Positions 1-6,515 of a DNA stretch of 54,144 nucleotides are shown in pieces. This stretch comes from an uncultured Blautia sp. (lineage in GTDB: Bacteria; Bacillota; Clostridia; Lachnospirales; Lachnospiraceae). The position numbers were made by a program, and so were the translations under genes. Location of the stretch: assembly GCA_900541345.1 (NCBI GenBank), contig UQJE01000008.1, positions 1 to 54,144 of the forward strand. The letters run 5' to 3'. The notes beneath the pieces were generated by a model. The model saw only the letters and a program-made list of their open reading frames with translations. It did no database searches and was not told where the DNA came from. Within the stretch, counting starts at the first letter, position 1. Each line of letters opens with the position of its first letter.

Positions 1-166
1 AACTAGGGTGTGAACCAACATTTTCAATATCTGCGATATGGCGTTCTCCATAGAACACTTTATCGCCTAAATCATTACGAGAAAGCCCTGCTCTTTCACG
101 GGCTTCTCTGATTGCCAGTCCTAAAGGTCTGAAATCAAAAGTTTGTGTTTCTTTTGCTTTTCTCAT
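1..166 (-). CDS. HTH (Xre/Cro-CI type) regulator, Tn916 orf9-like, 3' part outside window
   Basis: The gene reads leftward from an ATG at 164-166 and is cut by the window edge after 55 codons. The visible part starts MRKAKETQTFDFRPLG and continues into a helix-turn-helix: LAIREARERAGLSRNDLG, then a recognition-helix-like VFYGERHIADIENVG. This is the pattern of the orf9 regulator of Tn916, a DNA-binding repressor that controls the divergent orf7-orf8 operon. Its position, divergent from the sigma-like gene at 670, fits that role. The ribosome binding site on the minus strand is AGGTGATT just before the ATG. A minus-strand terminator-like hairpin at 277-336 lies upstream of it, so its promoter must lie between about 167 and 270. 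Confidence 0.8.
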   Translation of the reverse strand, partial: MRKAKETQTFDFRPLGLAIREARERAGLSRNDLGDKVFYGERHIADIENVGSHPS

Positions 167-276
167 TTTAAATCACCTAGCATGAGTTTATACTTCATGC
201 GATGTATTTAGAATGTGTTAAAATTGCATATAGTATGCAGTAATAATTCAAAAGCTGTTATCGTGTGCGGTAAATA

Positions 277-336
277 AAAAAAACCGTTCCTAGATAATAT
301 ACTTTTGTGCGTCTTGAAAAATAACGGGACGGTTTT
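277..336 (-). terminator. Terminator-like hairpin read leftward
   Basis: AAAACCGTTCC (280-290) is complementary to GGGACGGTTTT (326-336) with one G-U pair. On the minus strand the stem is followed by a run of eight T. The loop is long (35 bases), so activity is uncertain. Confidence 0.4.
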
Positions 337-390
337 GGATATAACCAGAACTGTCCTTTTTTATTGGCTCTGGTTAAAGGGGGCTATACC

Positions 391-570
391 ATGATTGCAT
401 ACGGAAGAACGCTTTGCCGTTCTCAACTGGATAAATATTTCAGTCCACTATTACAATCATTATACCCTTTATATGAGTTAAAATTTCATATCAATAGAAT
501 TTATAAAACAGTCCGTTTGTGTAATTACACATTATCGGGCTGTTTTTGTTTTTCAAAAAAATTTTTTTGA
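391..570 (+). other. Possible leader reading frame of 59 codons
   Basis: An ATG at 391 stands 9 bases behind a good AAAGGGGG site (374-381). The frame encodes a basic, aromatic-rich peptide (MIAYGRTLCRSQLDKYFSPL at its start) and runs through a terminator hairpin at 505-555. A short translated frame that runs into a terminator is the layout of an attenuator leader, as known before tet(M) in Tn916, but I recognise no protein family and cannot exclude chance. The rest of 167-669 holds an AACCAGA/TCTGGTT hairpin (344-350 with 369-375) and no other gene. Confidence 0.3.
505..555 (+). terminator. Rho-independent terminator inside the ICE
   Basis: AAAACAGTCCG (505-515) pairs with CGGGCTGTTTTT (536-547), followed by GTTTTTC. 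It would end a transcript that starts in 170-390, before the sigma-like gene. Confidence 0.6.
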
Positions 571-669
571 AAATCTTGGTAGCTTGCCACCTCTTTGGGT
601 AGTTAGGGTGCGGAAAGGGGGAAATAAACAAAAGTTTATTTCAATCCAGCACGGAAAGGAGGTGAGCAA

Positions 670-1089
670 ATGAAAACATCTTCTTTCAAACAAGCCATTG
701 AAGCACAGTTTGATTGCCTTTCAAAAAAAGTAATTAAACGTGCAGTAAAGAAAGGCTACCGTGATATGAAAAGGCGTGAAAAACACGAATGTTTATTTTC
801 GGATATTCCAGATTATGAACAATCACGTTTTGGAGAATTGGATAAATACGAAAGTGATTATACTGTATTCAATATCTTAGGCATTGAAGTCTGGGTTGAG
901 GACGACCAGTTAAGCGAAGCCCTTAAAACATTGACAGAGAAGAAACGCAACATTATTTTGTTGTCCTACTTTATGGATATGTCGGATAGTGAAATCAGTG
1001 AATTTATTAAAATTCCCCGCTCTAACGTCCAGTATCACAGAACAAAAACACTTGAAGCAATGAGAAAAATTATGGAGGAACGCAAATGA
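670..1089 (+). CDS. RNA polymerase sigma-like factor, Tn916 orf7 type
   Basis: 139 residues, about the length of Orf7 of Tn916 (a sigma-70-like activator of the ICE). The C-terminal half carries a region-4 helix-turn-helix: LSEALKTLTEKKRNIILLSY, then MDMSDSEISEFIKIPRSNVQ and YHRTKTLEAMRKIM. The N-terminal third is basic (KKVIKRAVKKGYRDMKRREK). The start is fixed by AAAGGAGG at 655-662, 7 bases before the ATG. It overlaps the next gene by 4 bases (ATGA). In Tn916 orf7 and orf8 activate transcription of the transfer genes when the element is derepressed; the same role is inferred here from position and size. Confidence 0.85.
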   Translation: MKTSSFKQAIEAQFDCLSKKVIKRAVKKGYRDMKRREKHECLFSDIPDYEQSRFGELDKYESDYTVFNILGIEVWVEDDQLSEALKTLTEKKRNIILLSYFMDMSDSEISEFIKIPRSNVQYHRTKTLEAMRKIMEERK

Positions 1090-1319
1090 AGAAATACGAA
1101 CATCTGCCTTTTGAAGTTATTTTATCAGCAACAGAGGGCGACCCAGAAGCGATTGAAGCCGTTATGAAATTTTATGACGGTTACATTTCCAAACTGTGCC
1201 TGCGTAAATTGTATGACGAACACGGTAACGTCTGCATGGTGGTAGACGCAGATTTAAAAAACAGAGTGCAAACAGCATTACTTGATATGCTGATGAATTT
1301 TGAAATTGTAGTGATGTAG
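1086..1319 (+). CDS. Helix-turn-helix (HTH_16 / orf8-like) ICE regulator
   Basis: 77 residues, starting MKKYEHLPFEVILSATEGDP and containing EAIEAVMKFYDGYISKLCLR. The N-terminal pattern (P[FY]EVI..A..GD.EA...V...Y..YI..L) is that of the small HTH_16 proteins that follow orf7 in Tn916-type elements. Translation is coupled to the sigma-like gene by the ATGA overlap at 1086-1089. A 45-base hairpin begins right after its stop codon. Function is inferred from the family: orf8 works with orf7 in control of ICE excision and transfer. Confidence 0.8.
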   Translation: MKKYEHLPFEVILSATEGDPEAIEAVMKFYDGYISKLCLRKLYDEHGNVCMVVDADLKNRVQTALLDMLMNFEIVVM

Positions 1320-1324
1320 TACAT

Positions 1325-1409
1325 ACAAGTGAAGTCTGGCACGTCCCCCTTTCCTGCCACTTCACTTGTCATTCTATTAAAATCAAAATCTGAAAGTTGA
1401 TTTTAATAG
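1325..1409 (+). repeat. Two consecutive perfect inverted repeats after the orf8-like gene
   Basis: ACAAGTGAAGT (1325-1335) pairs with ACTTCACTTGT (1359-1369), with an inner GGCA/TGCC stem. Then CTATTAAAATCAA (1374-1386) pairs perfectly with TTGATTTTAATAG (1397-1409) around a 10-base loop. Neither is followed by a T-run, so they are not ordinary terminators; processing sites, an integrase or regulator binding site, or parts of a folded leader are possible. Confidence 0.6.
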
Positions 1410-1443
1410 GCTGAATAGCCGATAGCTCTTTGACAACTGAATA

Positions 1444-1672
1444 AAGCAGACAGATACGTTTGTGAGGTAGCAAGCCACGGGAACTGTACGCCACGACCTT
1501 TCCAAAAGAAAGCGAGCGACCCACGCAGTGATCCGAGAGCGACCGTTGGAAAAGTCGCTTTGCCACGACCTATCCTCACAGAATAATGATACGTCCGCAT
1601 GGTGCGGTTCTGCCCACAAGAATGGGAATAGTTGAGATACTAACGGAGCTTTCCAAAGCCGTCTGTCTGCTT
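1444..1672 (+). ncRNA. Candidate structured RNA between orf8-like gene and xis
   Basis: A stretch of about 230 bases without a sensible reading frame is closed by an 11-bp perfect stem: AAGCAGACAGA (1444-1454) with TCTGTCTGCTT (1662-1672). Inside, TGTGAGG (1461-1467) pairs with CCTCACA (1574-1580), and hairpins CCGCA/TGCGG (near 1593-1605), CCCA/TGGG (near 1612-1625) and GCTTT/AAAGC (near 1647-1660) can form. A 14-base element, GCCACGACCTWTCC, occurs twice (1490-1503, 1562-1575) and GAGCGACC twice (1514-1521, 1537-1544). A TTGACA at 1430-1435 could be a -35 box, but no good -10 follows. I do not recognise the family; the fold was made by eye. Confidence 0.5.
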
Positions 1673-1715
1673 CTGTAACTTATAAATAGACACACAGTAA
1701 AGGGGGTGTTACATT

Positions 1716-1781
1716 ATGTTAAATACTGATGTGTTAAATGATGTGATGTTCCAGCGAGGTAAGGTGTTGGAATATGAATAA
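1716..1781 (+). CDS. 21-residue leader peptide overlapping xis
   Basis: ATG at 1716 lies 10 bases behind a strong AGGGGG (1700-1705). The 21-codon frame begins MLNTDVLNDVMFQRG and ends at TAA 1779-1781, so it overlaps the excisionase start (1774) by 8 bases. The only ribosome binding site for xis (GAGGTAAGG, 1755-1763) lies inside this frame. Translation of the peptide would therefore deliver ribosomes to xis (translational coupling). No family recognised; the good initiation signal is the main support. Confidence 0.55.
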   Translation: MLNTDVLNDVMFQRGKVLEYE

Positions 1782-1968
1782 AACGAAGATAAGAGCAACG
1801 GAACAGCCGATTGCTGTTGATATAGAGGGACTGTCTGCTATGTTATCTTGTGGTCGTGCTACTGCTAGAAAGATTGGTGAGCAGGCAGGAGCAAAAATTG
1901 TGATAGGTCGCAGGGTTCTTTATTCCATAGAAAAAGTCAAGAAATACTTGTTATATTTGGAAGAATAG
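1774..1968 (+). CDS. xis: Excisionase (ICE directionality factor)
   Basis: 64 residues, matching the 60-70 of Tn916-type Xis and related winged-helix excisionases. The pattern EGLSAMLSCGRATARKIGEQ, then AKIVIGRRVLYSIEKVKKYL is the MerR-like/winged helix in which the wing (GRRVLY) and recognition helix bind DNA. Xis bends the element ends and directs the integrase towards excision. It stands directly before the integrase, separated by 95 bases that can form alternative hairpins. The start ATG overlaps the leader peptide stop. Called Xis from size, fold and position. Confidence 0.8.
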   Translation: MNKTKIRATEQPIAVDIEGLSAMLSCGRATARKIGEQAGAKIVIGRRVLYSIEKVKKYLLYLEE

Positions 1969-1985
1969 AGCGATTTTCTATTTAT

Positions 1986-2072
1986 GTTCTCTGGCGTGTG
2001 TAGTATAATAAGAAACGACAAAGCACGCTGTGAGAACAAGAAAAGAGGCTTTTTCAGAAAGGAATGGTTCTC
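1986..2072 (+). promoter_or_regulatory. Mutually exclusive hairpins ahead of int
   Basis: GAGAAC (2032-2037) can pair either with GTTCTC upstream (1986-1991, strengthened by GCGTG 1994-1998 with CACGC 2024-2028) or with GTTCTC (2067-2072) directly before the int start codon. The second pairing would enclose the AGAAAGGA ribosome binding site in a hairpin loop next to the start. This has the look of a switch on integrase translation; by-eye fold only. Confidence 0.4.
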
Positions 2073-3293
2073 ATGGCAATTAGTAGAAAAGACCCAAAAG
2101 GAAGAAAATTAAGAGAGGGCGAAAACTGGCGTAATGATGGAAGATACAGTTATCGTTATACAGATGTAAGAACAGGCAAGAGATTGACAGTCTATGCACA
2201 AGATTTACCAGAGCTTCGAGAAAAAGAGAAACAGATTGCAAAGGATATGGAAGATAACATATTGACAGACGGAGCAATCAAAAAAATGACGCTCAACACG
2301 TTATTTGAGCGTTATATGGCAACTCGTGAGCTGGCTGATACTACAAGAGTTAGTTATGTTCGTGCTTGGGAAAACAGAGTAAAAGACGAGATTGGAAATA
2401 TTAAAGTTGTTCAGCTTTTACCCTCACATATTAAAGCGTATTATGCGAAACTTTCCAAAGCTGGATATGCTTATTCTACAATCAAGTATATTCACAACCT
2501 GCTTTATCCTGCATTAGAAATGGCTGTTGATGATGATATTATCCGAAAGAACCCTGCAAAAAGTTCCATTAGTGATTATGGAAAACCAGCAGAGGAAAAA
2601 GAAGCCTTAACAGTTTCTCAACAAGAAAAGTTTATGGAGTTTGTAAAACAGAGCAATGTCTATAACACATATTATCCTATGTTTACCATAATGATTGGTA
2701 CGGGGTTAAGGTGTGGGGAGCTTATTGGTCTTACATGGAAAGATATAAACATCAAGGCAAAAACGGTTAATGTAGACCACCAGCTCATTTATAAGAATTT
2801 AGGCGACGGTTGCAAGTTCCATATCTCAACACCAAAAACGGAGTCGGGTATTCGTATTATACCTATGACACAAGAAGTTGCAAAAGCCTTTGAGGAACAA
2901 AGGAAAATCAATTTCATGCTTGCAAAGGATAAGAGCATTGAGGTGGACGGGTATTCGGGGTTTGTCTTTACAGCAAAATCGGGCAGACCGCTTATGCCGA
3001 ATGGCGTAAATAGTGTTTTATACAACATTGTAGACGCATATAACAAAACCGAAGTAGAGAGAGCAAAAAAAGAGCATAGGAAAGCAGAACTGTTACCAAA
3101 GTTTTCAGCTCATGTAATGCGTCACACAGCTTGTACCAGAATGGCAGAGTGCCGTATGGATGTAAAAGTTCTTCAATATATTATGGGACACGCTCATATA
3201 GATGTAACAATGGAAGTGTATAACCATATTGGAGAGCTGACAAGGATTGAAAATGAGATTGCAAGACTAGATAGTATGGTGTTAAATGCTTGA
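2073..3293 (+). CDS. int: Tyrosine recombinase/integrase, Tn916 type
   Basis: 406 residues from ATG 2073 (AGAAAGGA at 2056-2063 is correctly spaced for it; an upstream ATG at 2064 is too close). N-terminal arm-binding domain (1-70, GENWRNDGRYSYRYTDVRTG, as in Tn916 Int), core-binding SAM-like domain (about 75-170), catalytic domain (about 185-400). The catalytic set is visible: Arg in GTGLRCGELIGL, Lys in STPKTESGIR, HVMRHT (HxxR), GHAHID and the nucleophile Tyr in MEVYNHIG. It cuts and rejoins the ICE ends for integration and excision. It lies at the very end of the element, with its arm-type repeats beginning at its stop codon. Full length and apparently intact. Confidence 0.95.
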   Translation: MAISRKDPKGRKLREGENWRNDGRYSYRYTDVRTGKRLTVYAQDLPELREKEKQIAKDMEDNILTDGAIKKMTLNTLFERYMATRELADTTRVSYVRAWENRVKDEIGNIKVVQLLPSHIKAYYAKLSKAGYAYSTIKYIHNLLYPALEMAVDDDIIRKNPAKSSISDYGKPAEEKEALTVSQQEKFMEFVKQSNVYNTYYPMFTIMIGTGLRCGELIGLTWKDINIKAKTVNVDHQLIYKNLGDGCKFHISTPKTESGIRIIPMTQEVAKAFEEQRKINFMLAKDKSIEVDGYSGFVFTAKSGRPLMPNGVNSVLYNIVDAYNKTEVERAKKEHRKAELLPKFSAHVMRHTACTRMAECRMDVKVLQYIMGHAHIDVTMEVYNHIGELTRIENEIARLDSMVLNA

Positions 3294-3331
3294 CACCACA
3301 AAAAGAAAAATTGGTGTCAAATTGGTGTCAA
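3290..3331 (+). repeat. Integrase arm-type repeats at the ICE right end
   Basis: TTGACACCA (3290-3298, overlapping the int stop codon) is followed by two direct copies of TTGGTGTCAA (3311-3320, 3322-3331), its inverted complement. Tandem short repeats just inside the element end are where the N-terminal domain of Tn916-type integrases binds. Confidence 0.6.
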
Positions 3332-3412
3332 AACAGAAAAAATCACAATTTCAAAAGAAATAAGATACTGCAAACCATTGATTTTAAAGGGTTTGCAAAA
3401 AAATAACAAAAA
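3332..3412 (+). other. Probable right attachment junction (attR)
   Basis: AT-rich segment between the arm-type repeats and the host clpB control region. GCAAACC (3370-3376) and GGTTTGC (3390-3396) form an inverted repeat around 13 AT-rich bases, which looks like a core-type integrase site. The exact crossover cannot be fixed without the left end or an empty site. Confidence 0.45.
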
Positions 3413-3414
3413 TA

Positions 3415-3457
3415 TTAGCACTCAACACTTGACAGTGCTAATAAAAAGTGTTATATT
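3415..3457 (+). promoter_or_regulatory. CIRCE operator (HrcA) overlapping the clpB promoter
   Basis: TTAGCACTC (3415-3423), nine spacer bases, CAGTGCTAA (3433-3441): the CIRCE element, with one mismatch to the standard GAGTGCTAA arm. The right arm overlaps a -35 box TTGACA (3429-3434), 17 bases before -10 TATATT (3452-3457). HrcA bound here would block RNA polymerase, giving heat-shock control of clpB. A further inverted repeat, GTTCCC/GGGAAC (3483-3496), lies in the 5' leader. Confidence 0.9.
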
Positions 3458-3522
3458 CCGTATAGAACAAAGAAAACACAATGTTCCCAAGGGAACAGTT
3501 CTTTTATAACGGAGGAAAGCCT

Positions 3523-6117
3523 ATGAATATTAGTAAATTCACACAGAAATCTCTGCAGGCGGTCCAGAATTTGGAAAAGATTGCTTATGAGTACGGCAAT
3601 CAGGAAATAGAGCAGGAGCATCTTTTATATGCTCTTTTAAGTCAGGAGGACAGCCTGATTCTCAAATTAATTGAGAAGATGGAGATTAATAAAGAATATT
3701 TTATCAATAAAGTAAAAATGGCTCTCGATGCCAGAGTAAAGGTATCAGGGGGAGAGCTTCGGTTTGGACAGTATCTGAACAAATCTCTTGTAAGCGCAGA
3801 AGATGAGGCGAGAGCAATGGGAGACGAGTATGTTTCTGTGGAACATCTCTTCCTTTCTCTTCTAAAATATCCAAGCCCTTCCATGAGTAAAATCTGGAAT
3901 GAGTTTGGGATTACAAGAGAGCGTTTTCTTCAGGCATTGTCTACTGTCAGAGGAAACCAGAGAGTCGTAAGTGACAACCCGGAGGCAACATATGATACTT
4001 TAAATAAGTACGGCGAAGACCTTGTGGAAAAAGCAAGAAATCAAAAGCTTGATCCAGTTATCGGCCGTGACGGGGAAATTCGGAATATTATCCGCATTCT
4101 TTCCCGTAAAACAAAAAATAATCCGGTTCTGATCGGCGAGCCTGGTGTTGGTAAGACTGCAGCAATCGAAGGTCTTGCTCAGCGTATTGTAAGAGGAGAC
4201 GTACCGGAAGGATTGAAGGATAAGAAGATTTTTGCACTTGATATGGGAGCTCTTGTAGCAGGAGCAAAATACAGAGGTGAGTTTGAGGAACGTCTGAAAG
4301 CCGTTCTGGAAGAAGTGAAAAAAAGCGAAGGAAATGTGATTCTTTTCATTGACGAGCTTCACCTGATTGTAGGTGCAGGCAAGACGGACGGCGCTATGGA
4401 CGCAGGCAATATGTTAAAGCCAATGCTTGCAAGAGGAGAGCTTCACTGTATCGGAGCGACAACGCTTGATGAATACCGTCAGTACATTGAAAAGGACGCG
4501 GCTCTCGAGAGACGTTTCCAGCCAGTTCTTGTGGATGAGCCGACTGTGGAAGACACCATTTCCATTCTCCGTGGGCTGAAAGAAAGATATGAGGTTTATC
4601 ATGGAGTAAAAATTACAGACAGCGCTCTTGTGGCAGCAGCAACTTTGTCTCACAGATACATTACAGACCGTTTCCTTCCGGACAAGGCAATCGACCTTGT
4701 AGACGAGGCATGTGCGCTGATTAAAACAGAACTGGATTCTATGCCGGCAGAGCTTGATGAGCAGAGACGAAAAATCATGCAGCTTGAAATTGAGGAGTCT
4801 GCTCTTAAAAAAGAGACAGATAATTTAAGCAAAGAACGTCTGGAAGCTCTTCAGAAGGAGCTGGCAGAGCTTAGGGACAGCTTTAATGCACAGAAAGCTC
4901 AGTGGGATAATGAGAAACATTCCGTAGAGAAACTTCAAAAGCTTCGTGAACAGATAGAGGAAGTAAACAAAAAAATTCAGAAGGCACAGCAGAATTATGA
5001 TCTGGAAAAGGCGGCAGAGCTTCAGTATGGTGAGCTTCCGAAGCTTCAGCAGCAGCTTGAAATTGAGGAGCGGAATGTAAAAGAAGGAGACAGAAGCCTT
5101 GTTCATGAGGCTGTGACAGATGATGAAATTGCAAGGATCATTTCAAGATGGACAGGAATCCCGGTTTCCAGATTAACAGAAGGCGAACGGGCAAAACTTC
5201 TCACATTGGAAGATCAGCTTCATCGCCGTGTAGTTGGACAGGACGAGGGTGTGCGCCGTGTGACAGACGCGATTTTAAGGTCAAAAGCAGGAATCAAAGA
5301 TCCCACAAAGCCCATTGGTTCCTTCCTTTTCCTTGGACCTACCGGTGTTGGTAAGACAGAGCTTGCAAAGACGCTTGCAGAAAATCTTTTTGACGATGAA
5401 CAGAATATGGTTCGTATTGACATGAGTGAATATATGGAGAAATATTCTGTGTCCCGTCTTATTGGAGCTCCTCCGGGATATGTAGGATATGAAGAAGGCG
5501 GTCAGCTTACGGAGGCAGTTCGCCGGAAACCGTACAGTGTTGTGCTGTTTGATGAAATTGAGAAAGCGCACCCTGATGTGTTTAATGTGCTTCTCCAGGT
5601 TCTTGATGACGGACGCATTACAGATTCCCAGGGAAGAACGGTTGATTTTAAAAATACCATTCTTATTATGACTTCTAATATCGGCTCTCCTTATCTTCTT
5701 GACGGAATTGATGAGAAGGGAGAAATAAAACCGGAGGCAGAAGAAATGGTAATGAATGACCTTCGAGGCCATTTCCGTCCGGAATTTTTAAATCGTCTTG
5801 ATGAAATTATTATGTTTAAGCCCTTGACAAAAGACAACATTGGTATGATAGTAGACTTGATGGTTCAGGAGCTTGACAGAAGACTTTCTGACCAGGAGCT
5901 GTCTCTGGAGTTGACAGACAGTGCAAGAAGCCATGTAATTGAGGAAGGATATGACCCGGTATACGGCGCAAGACCGCTGAAGCGTTATCTGCAGAAATAT
6001 GTGGAGACACTTGCCGCAAGAAAAATCCTTTCCGGTGATGTACATGCAGGAGATACACTTGTTCTGGATATAGAGGACGGCAATTTTATTGTAAAGGTAA
6101 AGGATGGAAACAGATGA
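3523..6117 (+). CDS. clpB: ATP-dependent disaggregase ClpB
   Basis: 864 residues, normal for ClpB. The start is ATG 3523 behind GGAGG (3511-3515); an upstream in-frame ATG at 3481 has no such site. Clp N-domain (1-145), first AAA+ module with Walker A GEPGVGKTA (about 205) and Walker B ILFIDELH, the long coiled-coil M-domain (about 400-525), second AAA+ module with Walker A GPTGVGKTE (about 605), Walker B VVLFDEIEKAH, and the ClpB C-terminal domain (GYDPVYGARPLKRYLQKYVE). It threads aggregated proteins through its hexamer with DnaK. The M-domain separates it from ClpA/ClpC. Controlled by CIRCE/HrcA. It is the first host gene beside the ICE, which ends just upstream of its promoter. Confidence 0.97.
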   Translation: MNISKFTQKSLQAVQNLEKIAYEYGNQEIEQEHLLYALLSQEDSLILKLIEKMEINKEYFINKVKMALDARVKVSGGELRFGQYLNKSLVSAEDEARAMGDEYVSVEHLFLSLLKYPSPSMSKIWNEFGITRERFLQALSTVRGNQRVVSDNPEATYDTLNKYGEDLVEKARNQKLDPVIGRDGEIRNIIRILSRKTKNNPVLIGEPGVGKTAAIEGLAQRIVRGDVPEGLKDKKIFALDMGALVAGAKYRGEFEERLKAVLEEVKKSEGNVILFIDELHLIVGAGKTDGAMDAGNMLKPMLARGELHCIGATTLDEYRQYIEKDAALERRFQPVLVDEPTVEDTISILRGLKERYEVYHGVKITDSALVAAATLSHRYITDRFLPDKAIDLVDEACALIKTELDSMPAELDEQRRKIMQLEIEESALKKETDNLSKERLEALQKELAELRDSFNAQKAQWDNEKHSVEKLQKLREQIEEVNKKIQKAQQNYDLEKAAELQYGELPKLQQQLEIEERNVKEGDRSLVHEAVTDDEIARIISRWTGIPVSRLTEGERAKLLTLEDQLHRRVVGQDEGVRRVTDAILRSKAGIKDPTKPIGSFLFLGPTGVGKTELAKTLAENLFDDEQNMVRIDMSEYMEKYSVSRLIGAPPGYVGYEEGGQLTEAVRRKPYSVVLFDEIEKAHPDVFNVLLQVLDDGRITDSQGRTVDFKNTILIMTSNIGSPYLLDGIDEKGEIKPEAEEMVMNDLRGHFRPEFLNRLDEIIMFKPLTKDNIGMIVDLMVQELDRRLSDQELSLELTDSARSHVIEEGYDPVYGARPLKRYLQKYVETLAARKILSGDVHAGDTLVLDIEDGNFIVKVKDGNR

Positions 6118-6287
6118 TACCCAAGGACCCAATGATACTGTTAAGCTATGTGAATACACAGCTTCGGGATTACTACGATTCCCTGGATGCCCTCTGTACC
6201 TGCAGAGGTATGCGAAAAAAAGAACTGGTAGAGAAAATGGACGCCATAGATTATCACTATGACGAAGAGACAAACCAGTTTATCTAA
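6114..6287 (+). CDS. DUF4250-type small protein
   Basis: 57 residues, beginning MIPKDPMILLSYVNTQLRDY and containing DALCTCRGMRKKELVEKMDA. This pattern (P.DP..LLS..N..LRD.Y..L..LC...) is that of DUF4250, a short helical protein family of unknown function common in Clostridia and gut anaerobes. Its ATG overlaps the clpB stop (ATGA, 6114-6117), so it is cotranscribed and translationally coupled with clpB and would share heat-shock control. A strong terminator follows directly. Function unknown. Confidence 0.85.
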   Translation: MIPKDPMILLSYVNTQLRDYYDSLDALCTCRGMRKKELVEKMDAIDYHYDEETNQFI

Positions 6288-6290
6288 GAA

Positions 6291-6330
6291 AAAAATCTTC
6301 CGGAAGTGGAAACTTCCGGGAGATTTTTTT
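6291..6330 (+). terminator. Terminator of the clpB operon
   Basis: AAATCTTCCGGAAG and CTTCCGGGAGATTT form a 14-bp stem with a six-base loop, ending in seven T; the A-run on the 5' side means it could also act leftward. Confidence 0.9.
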
Positions 6331-6374
6331 GCATTTTTAAGGGAAAGTGTAAGGAAAATATATATTTATTATAG

Positions 6375-6387
6375 TTAGTCTGACAAA
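6375..6387 (+). promoter_or_regulatory. Upstream MarR operator copy
   Basis: TTAGTCTGACAAA: same 6-1-6 arrangement as the perfect palindrome at 6484, with one arm degenerate (GACAAA instead of GACTAA). It lies about 60 bases upstream of the marR -35 box. Confidence 0.5.
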
Positions 6388-6444
6388 TAAAAAAACAAAA
6401 AATAAATGTGATTAAAGTTTGAAAAAAGTGTGAAGTGCACAAAA

Positions 6445-6496
6445 TTGACTTGTATTTTTTGTGCAAAAGTATATTATATATACTTAGTCAGACTAA
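6445..6496 (+). promoter_or_regulatory. Promoter and palindromic operator of the marR-ABC operon
   Basis: TTGACT (6445-6450) and TATATT/TATTAT (6470-6477) are the likely -35/-10 boxes, though spacing is longer than ideal (19-21). Just downstream is a perfect palindrome TTAGTC-A-GACTAA (6484-6496), the size and symmetry expected for a MarR dimer. Binding there would block transcription start, giving autorepression relieved by a ligand of the regulator. Confidence 0.65.
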
Positions 6497-6515
6497 TGAA
6501 GTGCGAGGTGAAGAA

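Larger units (their letters stand above)
1..3400 (+). mobile_element. Integrase-proximal end of a Tn916-family ICE
   Basis: Gene order HTH regulator (minus), sigma-like protein, HTH_16-type protein, excisionase, tyrosine integrase is the recombination and regulation end of Tn916-type conjugative elements (orf9, orf7, orf8, xis, int). Only this end is inside the window; transfer genes and any resistance cargo lie to the left of base 1. The right boundary is not exactly known: it lies after the arm-type repeats that end at 3331 and before the CIRCE operator of clpB at 3415. The coding style (more AT-rich, AAA/AAT/TTA-rich) differs from the host genes that follow. Confidence 0.85.

Noticed and set aside
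1444..1672. Group I or group II intron, or tmRNA/6S RNA
   Set aside because: No domain V-like hairpin with AGC triad, no intron-encoded protein, no tRNA-like ends; none of the known cores was recognised.
3483..3496. GTTCCC-AA-GGGAAC in the clpB leader as a terminator
   Set aside because: Short stem with a two-base gap and no T-run before the ribosome binding site; too weak to terminate, kept only as a note.
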